Below are positions 1 through 5,586 of a DNA stretch of 8,506 nt, in pieces. Origin of the DNA: Clostridia bacterium (GTDB lineage Bacteria; Bacillota; Clostridia; Oscillospirales; SIG627); assembly GCA_017453605.1 (NCBI GenBank), contig JAFTEP010000183.1, forward strand, positions 1 through 8,506, written 5' to 3'. Below the pieces are notes generated by a model, which was given only the letters and a program-made list of their open reading frames with translations, made no database searches and was not told the DNA's origin. Position 1 is the stretch's first letter; each line of letters opens with the position of its first letter. Both the position numbers and the translations under genes were made by a program.

Positions 1-1
1 C

Positions 2-586
2 GAGAACGTCAAGGTCAGCGCCGAATACGACGCAGAGAACGACGAAGTCAACGCGGCTCTCGACGGAGAGAACCTCGGGCTTCTGATCGGACATCACGGA
101 GACGTGCTCGACGCTCTCCAGTACCTCGCGGGCCTCGCCGCCAACCGCGGCAAAAAGGACTTCACGAGGGTCACTCTCGACATCGAGAACTACCGCGCAA
201 AGCGCATCGAAACGCTCCGTTCTCTCGCCCGCCGCTCCGCCTCAAAGGTGAAGAAGACCGGCAGGAACGTGACTTTTGAAACGATGAACGCCTACGAGAG
301 GCGCATCATCCACTCCGAGGTCCAGGGGATAGAGGGCGTGACGACCTATTCCATCGGAAACGGTGACGACAGACGCGTCGTGATCTCTCTCGAAGGCGCT
401 CCCAAGCGCGCCCCGAAGAGCGAAGCCAAGCCCAAGACCTCCGCGAAGCCTCAGCAGAACCCGGCGCCTAAGCAGACCTACATCTACAACCCCGAACGTC
501 CCCCGAGACAGATCGTCAAGGCAAAGTCCATCGAGGACATCAACCTCGCCGACGTCGAGGACACCGAGATCGTCACTTTTGAGTGA
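2..586 (+). CDS. jag: Jag/KhpB RNA-binding protein (KH-R3H), C-terminal part
   Basis: C-terminal 194 residues of a Jag (SpoIIIJ-associated, KhpB/EloR) protein; the reading frame is open to the left edge, so the start is missing. Seen: a KH-type segment with the GxxG loop as G-H-H-G (fragment residues 30-33) followed by DALQYLAGLAANR, then an R3H-like segment with NAYERRIIH and RRVVI (about residues 96-129). The family is a cytoplasmic RNA-binding protein, often encoded beside yidC near the chromosome origin and linked to cell elongation and division in Firmicutes. After the R3H domain comes a Lys/Pro/Ala-rich tail (about residues 134-180) ending in a short acidic segment. The gene is followed at once by a hairpin, so mnmE does not follow it here as it does in many Firmicutes. 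A GTG at 104 lies inside the KH domain and is not the start. Family call is firm. Confidence 0.93.
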   Translation, partial: ENVKVSAEYDAENDEVNAALDGENLGLLIGHHGDVLDALQYLAGLAANRGKKDFTRVTLDIENYRAKRIETLRSLARRSASKVKKTGRNVTFETMNAYERRIIHSEVQGIEGVTTYSIGNGDDRRVVISLEGAPKRAPKSEAKPKTSAKPQQNPAPKQTYIYNPERPPRQIVKAKSIEDINLADVEDTEIVTFE

Positions 587-600
587 TATAAGTCAGATTT

Positions 601-638
601 TCTCCCCCGTAAAGGCCGTTGGGTCTTTACGGGGGAGA
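601..638 (+). terminator. Hairpin terminator between convergent genes
   Basis: A perfect 14-bp stem (601-614 paired with 625-638, arm sequence TCTCCCCCGTAAAG) with a 10-nt loop starts 14 bases after the jag stop. The T-tract that follows on the plus strand is weak (ATTCTTG) and the minus side is followed by AAAATCTGA, so it is a strong hairpin with an imperfect tail. It most likely ends jag and may also serve the convergent gene that stops at 680. Nothing else is seen in 587-679. Confidence 0.7.
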
Positions 639-679
639 TTCTTGCCGTCAATGATGAAAAGTTTTCAGTTGTCAGCGGC

Positions 680-3646
680 TCACTGCTGCCGGTCGGTCGC
701 GTGGTCGCCGATGATCTTTTCCATCCAGATCATATCGTACCAGCGAGAGAACTTGTATCCGCACTTGTGGAATTCCCCGACGGTCTTGTATCCGAGATGG
801 GAGTGGAACTCGGCGCTGTTCTTTGTCAGATATTCGTCCTCGGTCTCGGGGTATGCAACGCAGGCGTAGAGATTGAGTATCCCCATCTTTTTCAGGTCTT
901 TTTCCAGAGCCTCGTACAGAGCCCTGCCGAGTCCGAGCTTGGTGCAGAGCGGATCAAGATAGATCGTGGTCTCGCACGAGCGGTCGTAGGCCGCCCTGTC
1001 CTTGAACGACCCGGCGTAGGCGTATCCCGCGACGATCCCGCCGCTGATGACGACTTTATATGGATAGCGCTTCATTATCCTCATCATCCGTTCCCTGAAC
1101 TTCTCGGGAGAGGGAGCCTCGGTCTCGAAGCTAATCGCGGTATTGAGAACGTAATGCGAGTATATTTCGGAAAGCCTTTCGGCGTCCGAGAGCCTCGCGT
1201 CGCGCACCTCGGGCGCGGCCAGCATTTCGCTCAGCGTCTCGGCTCTTCTTTCGGATCTTGACCATCTCAGTTTTTCGTAGCGGTCTTTTGCGGTCTTCTT
1301 TTGTCTGTCGGTGTTCAGACAGAACACGAGCGTAAGTACGGCGCTCAGAAGGATAACGGCTATATCCGCGGGCGCGAGCACGATCCCCGGCAGACCCTCG
1401 AAGAAGAAGCCGCCCGGGAATCTGTACAGCTGATTTTTCAAAAGGATCATTTCGCCGATATACATCAGAAGCGTCACCGCTCCGGCGAGAACTGTCGGCA
1501 CTACTACCGACAAAAACTTTCCTTTGCCTCTGAAAAGGCTGGCAAAACTCACTCCGGCTGTCGAACCGAGCAGGACGAAGAACAGAGCCATGAGCGCCGC
1601 CGTCAGCGCGGAGACCTCGATCTCGCCGGTACGGAAAAAGGAAGTGAAGCACGCAAGTATGCACATCCCGATAAACGAGGCGGTCAAAACGGACAGGATC
1701 GCGAGGCGACTGAAGTTCTTTTTGTTCTCTTTTATCGCCTTCCCGAAACCGTAGAGGCAGGTCAGCACGGACAGGATCAGCACCGCCGAGATCAGATAGA
1801 AGTGGAGCCTGAACGCCGGATCGTAATTGCCGCTCAGTATATCGGCGACCTTTTCGGACGTTCCGGTGTATCCGGACGCCTCGCCGTTCAGCGGCGCGTA
1901 GCACATATACGTCTGCCAGTCGCCGAGGTTGGATTCGACGAGAGTTTTTGATGCTTCATCCGTCAGGGAAGTGACCGTGAAGCGCGTCTCGAACAGCTTC
2001 TCGAAGCCGAAAAACACTCCCAGAGACAGCGCGCCCGAGACGGGCAGAGCAAACTTTCTGAGATATCTTATAGCCGCCGGCATGAACAGCACCCCGAGGA
2101 TCAGAGCCATGCTTATCGGAGTGTAGGGGATGACGTATTTCGGGTAGTCCTCAGCTCTCACGGCGCCGTTTTTCAGCATATCCGAAAGCACCTTCGCGCC
2201 CATACTCAGCGGATAGCACGCCGCTCCGATTGTCCCGGCGAACGCGAGACACCAGTAGAGGACGTAATTTTTCTTTGCCTTTTCTCTTATGAACGAAAAC
2301 GCCGCCAGCGCGAGCAGTGAGACCATAGCGAGCGTGAACATCGGAGCGACCCATTTCAGCGAGTCTCCCGCAGAAGGGCTCCTGTCTTTCTCGGGATCTT
2401 CCTCCGTGAACGGGTCGTTCGGCGATCCTATGGACTCGAAAGCGAAGCCGCCCAATAAAGCGTAGGTCTCTATCTCTGATCCGGTATGTCCCTTTATCAG
2501 GATCCCCGAGGAAAAGATCGGAGTATCGTCGACGAGAGTGAGAGTGCCGTTTTTTACCTCCCACGCGGCGCATTCGCAGTCCGGGTTCAGCACCGTCACG
2601 CTTTCGAGGCTCTCACATTCCATGAAAAGATGCCGTTCAAGTTTTTCGAGGCTTTCGGGGAGCACGGCTTCCTTTATGAGAGGGCAGGCCCTGAAACAGC
2701 CCGATCCGAGTTCTTTCAGACCCTCTTCGAATTTTACGCTTTCCAGCTTTTCGCAGTATGAGAAGCAGTTTGCCCCGATCTTTCTGACAGAACCGGGGAT
2801 GGTAATCTGAGTGATCGCAAGATTCGTGAAATTGTCGTCTCCGACAGTTTTCAGGCTCAACGGAAGAACGAGTTCTTCGCAGTTCCTGCACTCGATGAAC
2901 GCGGACGCCGCGACGGTATCGAGTCCCTCGGGAAGAACGATCCTTTCAAGCGCGCTCCTCGCGAAGGCGCCCTCCTCGATCCTCTTGAGATTCTTGGGGA
3001 ACGAAACGATTTCCACGAGCATCGACGCGGAAGAAAAACAGTATTCCGGGATGACTTCTATATTCGCTCTAAGGTCGACGGATCTTATCTGCGAGCCTAT
3101 GAACGCCCATTCCCCGATAGTCTCTACGGTCTCCGGGACGACGACGCTCTTTATCTGAGATTTGGCGAAGGCTCCCTTCGCGATGGCTCTCACTTCATCC
3201 GGCACTTCGAAATCGTCTGTCAGCTGCGGCGGGCAGAACAGAAGTTCTTTTTTATCCGCGCCGTAGAGGACGCCGATCTCGGAAACGTAGGTTTTGCTTC
3301 CTTCCTCGACCGTTATCTGCTTCAGGAGCGTAAGTTCCGACAGGTATTCCGTGTCGAAAAACTCCACTCCGGCGCCTATATAAAGCTTTGTGATCTCTCC
3401 GGCGTGCTTTGTCCAGGGGCTGTTGTAATATGCCGAGTATTCTCGGGTGAGAGTGTTGCGGTATTCAGAGAGCGTTTTCATCTTTCCGGAGCCCGTGACC
3501 GAGAGGGTGTGGGTCGCGGAGTCGAAGCTCCATTCAAGCCCGTCTCCGATCCCGGGGCCCTCTTCGCAAAAAGCTCCGGCGGCGTAAGTTATTATCATCA
3601 CCGCGCACAAAACGACGGTAAATAATAAATTAAACCGTTTTGTCAT
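680..3646 (-). CDS. Signal peptide - BspA-like LRR - 9 TM - GNAT acetyltransferase fusion protein
   Basis: A 988-residue protein. Residues 1-27 form a signal peptide (basic start, hydrophobic core). Residues 37-100 match the usual BspA-like N-terminal pattern (LEWSFDSATHTLSVTGSGKM, then SPW and IGAGV). About 100-400 are LRR_5/BspA-type repeats (LPEGL, AF, SVKF). After a polar linker (407-428) come about nine membrane helices, near 431-453, 460-480, 503-526, 532-549, 613-636, 645-670, 677-702, 711-735 and 755-777, with a polar loop at 552-611. Positive charges after helices 1, 3, 5, 7 and 9 place the LRR outside and the C-terminus inside. Residues 813-977 form a GNAT domain of the phosphinothricin acetyltransferase type (EIYSHYVLNTAISFE, GYAYA, RAAYDRSCETTIYLDP, HLGYKTVGEFHKCGYKF.RWYD). 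An SD (GGAGAAG, 3651-3657) supports the ATG. It lies 82 bp after a BlaI-type repressor and is probably co-transcribed with it. The substrate is unknown. Confidence 0.88.
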   Translation of the reverse strand: MTKRFNLLFTVVLCAVMIITYAAGAFCEEGPGIGDGLEWSFDSATHTLSVTGSGKMKTLSEYRNTLTREYSAYYNSPWTKHAGEITKLYIGAGVEFFDTEYLSELTLLKQITVEEGSKTYVSEIGVLYGADKKELLFCPPQLTDDFEVPDEVRAIAKGAFAKSQIKSVVVPETVETIGEWAFIGSQIRSVDLRANIEVIPEYCFSSASMLVEIVSFPKNLKRIEEGAFARSALERIVLPEGLDTVAASAFIECRNCEELVLPLSLKTVGDDNFTNLAITQITIPGSVRKIGANCFSYCEKLESVKFEEGLKELGSGCFRACPLIKEAVLPESLEKLERHLFMECESLESVTVLNPDCECAAWEVKNGTLTLVDDTPIFSSGILIKGHTGSEIETYALLGGFAFESIGSPNDPFTEEDPEKDRSPSAGDSLKWVAPMFTLAMVSLLALAAFSFIREKAKKNYVLYWCLAFAGTIGAACYPLSMGAKVLSDMLKNGAVRAEDYPKYVIPYTPISMALILGVLFMPAAIRYLRKFALPVSGALSLGVFFGFEKLFETRFTVTSLTDEASKTLVESNLGDWQTYMCYAPLNGEASGYTGTSEKVADILSGNYDPAFRLHFYLISAVLILSVLTCLYGFGKAIKENKKNFSRLAILSVLTASFIGMCILACFTSFFRTGEIEVSALTAALMALFFVLLGSTAGVSFASLFRGKGKFLSVVVPTVLAGAVTLLMYIGEMILLKNQLYRFPGGFFFEGLPGIVLAPADIAVILLSAVLTLVFCLNTDRQKKTAKDRYEKLRWSRSERRAETLSEMLAAPEVRDARLSDAERLSEIYSHYVLNTAISFETEAPSPEKFRERMMRIMKRYPYKVVISGGIVAGYAYAGSFKDRAAYDRSCETTIYLDPLCTKLGLGRALYEALEKDLKKMGILNLYACVAYPETEDEYLTKNSAEFHSHLGYKTVGEFHKCGYKFSRWYDMIWMEKIIGDHATDRQQ

Positions 3647-3668
3647 GTTTCTTCTCCAGTTTTTTCAG

Positions 3669-3689
3669 TTGCGCCGTTATTGAGCGCAA
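3669..3689 (-). other. Small intercistronic hairpin
   Basis: In the 82-bp gap between the repressor and the LRR-GNAT gene, TTGCGC (3669-3674) pairs with GCGCAA (3684-3689) around a 9-nt loop. No T-tract follows on the minus strand, so it does not look like a terminator and does not argue against co-transcription. It lies just upstream of the SD at 3651-3657 and might affect mRNA stability or translation of the second gene. The short stem could be chance. Confidence 0.3.
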
Positions 3690-3728
3690 AACTCCTGATA
3701 CGGCAAAAACTTCGCTCGACCGCGCCGT

Positions 3729-4085
3729 TCAGCGTTTCCCGATCAGCTCTCTCAGTTCGTCGAGTTCCTTCTCGCTCAGCTTCTCGTCGGAGAGGAGCGC
3801 CGAGAACAGCGCCGTCTTCGAGCCGTCGAACAGCTTGTCGGCGAGAAGAGAGGTCTCGAGCTTTCTCACTTCATCCTTGCTGTAGAGGGAATTGCACATG
3901 AATCCGGGAGCCTCCCTTTTCACCATGCCCTTCTCCACGAGCTTGTTTATGACCGTGTAGGTGGTGTTTGCCGCCCATCCGATCTTTTCAGCGGCTATCC
4001 TGCTGATATCCTTTGCCGCGACCGGCTCATTATCCCAGATGATCTCCATCACTTTCAATTCTCCGTCGTGGATGAATTCAGCCAT
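3729..4085 (-). CDS. BlaI/MecI/CopY-family transcriptional repressor
   Basis: 118 residues, the normal length for the family. Seen: a winged helix from about residue 5 to 70, with the family hallmarks GELKVMEIIWD, VAAKDISRIAAEKIGW and TTYTVINKLVEKGMVKRE, then the C-terminal dimerisation helices (LADKLFDGSKTALFSALL...LSEKELDELRELI). The family are dimeric DNA-binding repressors that autoregulate and control an adjacent sensor or effector; in the bla and mec systems a BlaR1/MecR1 signal leads to proteolysis near the C-terminus. From memory of the S. aureus BlaI sequence, the Asn-Phe scissile pair aligns with A96-L97 here, so that cleavage site appears not conserved. The ATG at 4083-4085 has a GGAGG SD five bases upstream (4091-4095). 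First gene of a likely two-gene operon with the LRR-GNAT protein. Which member of the family it is cannot be told from sequence alone. Confidence 0.93.
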   Translation of the reverse strand: MAEFIHDGELKVMEIIWDNEPVAAKDISRIAAEKIGWAANTTYTVINKLVEKGMVKREAPGFMCNSLYSKDEVRKLETSLLADKLFDGSKTALFSALLSDEKLSEKELDELRELIGKR

Positions 4086-4105
4086 GATGCCCTCCGTTGA
4101 TGTTT

Positions 4106-4131
4106 ATTCTATAGTTATAGTGATTCTATAG
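4106..4131. promoter_or_regulatory. Candidate BlaI-type operator (dyad over -10 plus direct repeat)
   Basis: TATAG-N5-CTATA (4116-4130) is a 15-bp inverted repeat covering the -10 box. The nonamer ATTCTATAG also occurs twice as a direct repeat (4106-4114 and 4123-4131). The position is that of a classical autoregulatory operator, and the encoded repressor is the obvious binder. The TACA/TGTA core known from bla, mec and cop operators is absent, so the binding specificity would differ. Confidence 0.5.
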
Positions 4132-4151
4132 CATTAGTAGGCTTTTGTCAA
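4123..4151 (-). promoter_or_regulatory. Sigma-A promoter of the BlaI-type repressor operon
   Basis: On the minus strand: a perfect -35 TTGACA (4146-4151), a 17-bp spacer, and -10 TAGAAT (4123-4128, 5 of 6 to consensus). Transcription would begin near 4116, giving a leader of about 30 nt before the ATG at 4085. The -10 box lies inside the dyad at 4116-4130 and the -35 box adjoins phased A-tracts. Confidence 0.8.
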
Positions 4152-4154
4152 TAC

Positions 4155-4211
4155 TTTTTTCTAGTTTTTACAACTTTTTTTATACTTTTTCCGATTTTTT
4201 TCTCTTTTTTT
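4155..4211 (-). promoter_or_regulatory. Six phased A-tracts (curved DNA / UP-like element)
   Basis: T-runs of 5 to 7 bases on the plus strand (A-runs on the minus) begin at 4155, 4165, 4175, 4186, 4195 and 4205, spacings of 10, 10, 11, 9 and 10 bp. This is one run per helical turn, the known arrangement for intrinsic DNA curvature. The block ends four bases upstream of the minus-strand -35 box at 4151. It fills most of the gap between the repressor promoter and the metY terminator. Confidence 0.65.
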
Positions 4212-4221
4212 AAAAAAATAT

Positions 4222-4251
4222 CCGCTCCGGGAAGAAAACGTCCCGGAGCGG
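4222..4251 (-). terminator. Rho-independent terminator after the sulfhydrylase gene
   Basis: A perfect 11-bp GC-rich stem (CCGCTCCGGGA at 4222-4232 with 4241-4251) and an 8-nt loop lie 18 bases past the stop at 4270. On the minus strand it is followed by TATTTTTTTA, a good U-tract. It separates the alpha-oxoamine synthase / MetY unit from the repressor operon. Confidence 0.9.
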
Positions 4252-4269
4252 GGGAGAAATTTCTGTTTT

Positions 4270-5559
4270 TCAGATGCTTTTCAGAGCTTCGTCGAGGTCG
4301 GCGATGATGTCCTCGGCGTCTTCTATCCCAACGCTGAGCCTCATCATATCGGGCGCGACGCCTCCGGCGATAAGCTGTTCGTCGGTCATCTGGCGGTGGG
4401 TCGAGCTTGCCGGGTGGAGTATGCAGGTGCGCGCATCCGCGACGTGGGTCACTATCGCGGCGAGCTTCAGGTGCTTCATGAAGGTCTCCGCGGCTTTTCT
4501 TCCGCCCTTTACGCCGAAACTGAGCACTCCGCAGGAGCCGTTCGGGAGATATTTCTTGCCGAGCTCGTGATACTTATCGCCCGGCAGCCCGCAGTACTGG
4601 ACCCAGGCTACCTTCTCGTGAGCCTTCAGAAACTCCGCGGCTTTCTGCGCGTTTTCGCAGTGCTTGGGCATCCTTACGTGAAGGGTCTCCATCCCGAGAT
4701 TGAGAAGGAAGGAGTTGAAAGGGGAGGGAGTCGAGCCGAAATCTCTCATAAGCTGCGCCACGCACTTGTTGACGAACGCGCCGCCCAGACCGAACTGCTC
4801 GGCGTAGACGATCCCGTGATAGCTCTCGTCGGGAGTCGTCAGTCCCGGGAACTTGTCGGCGTATTTGAACCAGTCGAACTTTCCGCCGTCGACGATCGCT
4901 CCTCCGACCGAGGTCGCGTGTCCGTCGAGATACTTTGTCGTGGAGTGAGTCACTATATCCGCGCCCCACTCTATGGGACGGCAGTTTATAGGCGTCGCGA
5001 AGGTGTTGTCGACTATCAGCGGGATCCCGTTTTCGTGAGCGACGTCTGCAAAAAGCTCTATATCGAGCACCGAAAGCGCGGGATTTGCGATCGTCTCGCC
5101 GAAGATCGCCTTCGTGTTCGGCCTTATCGCCGCCTGAAGTTCTTCTCTCGTGCTGTCCGGGCTGACGAAGGTGAAATCTATCCCCATCCTCTTCATCGTC
5201 ACGGAGAAGAGATTGAAGGTGCCGCCGTAGATCTCGGCGCTCGCGACGACGTGGTCGCCCGCCGAGGCGAGATTGAACACCGCGAAGAAGTTTGCCGCCT
5301 GTCCCGAGCTCAGAAGCAGAGCCGCGCTTCCGCCCTCGAGGGCGCAAAGCTTAGCCGCCGCGCAGTCGCTCGTGGGATTCGCGAGGCGCGTGTAGAAATA
5401 TCCGCTTTCCTGCAGATCGAAAAGCTTTCCCATATCCTCGCTCGTCGCGTATTTGAACGTTGTGCTCTGGATTATCGGCAGGACTCTCGGCTCGCCGGTC
5501 TTCGGGGAATAGCCCGCCTGCACGCATTTGGTGCCGGTCTTATAGTTTTTCGCGTCCAT
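4270..5559 (-). CDS. metY: O-acetylhomoserine sulfhydrylase (MetY-like, Cys/Met metabolism PLP enzyme)
   Basis: 429 residues, the usual length for MetY. Seen: PIIQSTTFKY, YTRLANPT (Y56 and R58, phosphate-binding type), GSAALLLSSGQAA, IVDNTFATP (D184), the PLP lysine in HSTTKYLDGH (K209), PDESYHGIVY, and SCGVLSFGVKGG near the end. The family is a cytoplasmic PLP enzyme; MetY makes homocysteine (or methionine) from O-acetylhomoserine and sulfide or methanethiol. The PDESYHG segment and length favour MetY over cystathionine gamma-synthase or gamma-lyase, though substrate choice in this fold is hard to read from sequence. The ATG has SD AGGAAAG (5565-5571), five bases upstream. It lies 27 bp after the alpha-oxoamine synthase gene and is almost surely co-transcribed with it. 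No sulfur-responsive leader (S-box, T-box) is seen before it. Confidence 0.9.
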   Translation of the reverse strand: MDAKNYKTGTKCVQAGYSPKTGEPRVLPIIQSTTFKYATSEDMGKLFDLQESGYFYTRLANPTSDCAAAKLCALEGGSAALLLSSGQAANFFAVFNLASAGDHVVASAEIYGGTFNLFSVTMKRMGIDFTFVSPDSTREELQAAIRPNTKAIFGETIANPALSVLDIELFADVAHENGIPLIVDNTFATPINCRPIEWGADIVTHSTTKYLDGHATSVGGAIVDGGKFDWFKYADKFPGLTTPDESYHGIVYAEQFGLGGAFVNKCVAQLMRDFGSTPSPFNSFLLNLGMETLHVRMPKHCENAQKAAEFLKAHEKVAWVQYCGLPGDKYHELGKKYLPNGSCGVLSFGVKGGRKAAETFMKHLKLAAIVTHVADARTCILHPASSTHRQMTDEQLIAGGVAPDMMRLSVGIEDAEDIIADLDEALKSI

Positions 5560-5586
5560 TTTTTCTTTCCTGTTTTCGTTTTTTGT

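Noticed and set aside
104..106. GTG at 104 as start of jag
   Set aside because: It falls inside the KH domain just after the GxxG loop, and the frame stays open to the window edge with family-like sequence.
1223..1225. Internal ATG (M808) as start of a separate GNAT protein
   Set aside because: No convincing Shine-Dalgarno sequence lies upstream, and the frame is open from the membrane region, so a single fusion protein is simpler.
701..1261. A 186-codon open frame on the plus strand
   Set aside because: It is antisense to the GNAT domain, which has clear family motifs; the translation is not recognisable.
1131..1904. A 257-codon open frame on the minus strand
   Set aside because: It is a shifted frame inside the membrane part of the LRR-GNAT gene; Arg/Glu-rich composition without hydrophobic segments is typical of a shadow frame, not of a frameshifted gene.
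3557..3646. Lipoprotein signal on the LRR-GNAT protein
   Set aside because: The Cys at residue 27 is preceded by Gly-Ala-Phe, which is not a lipobox.
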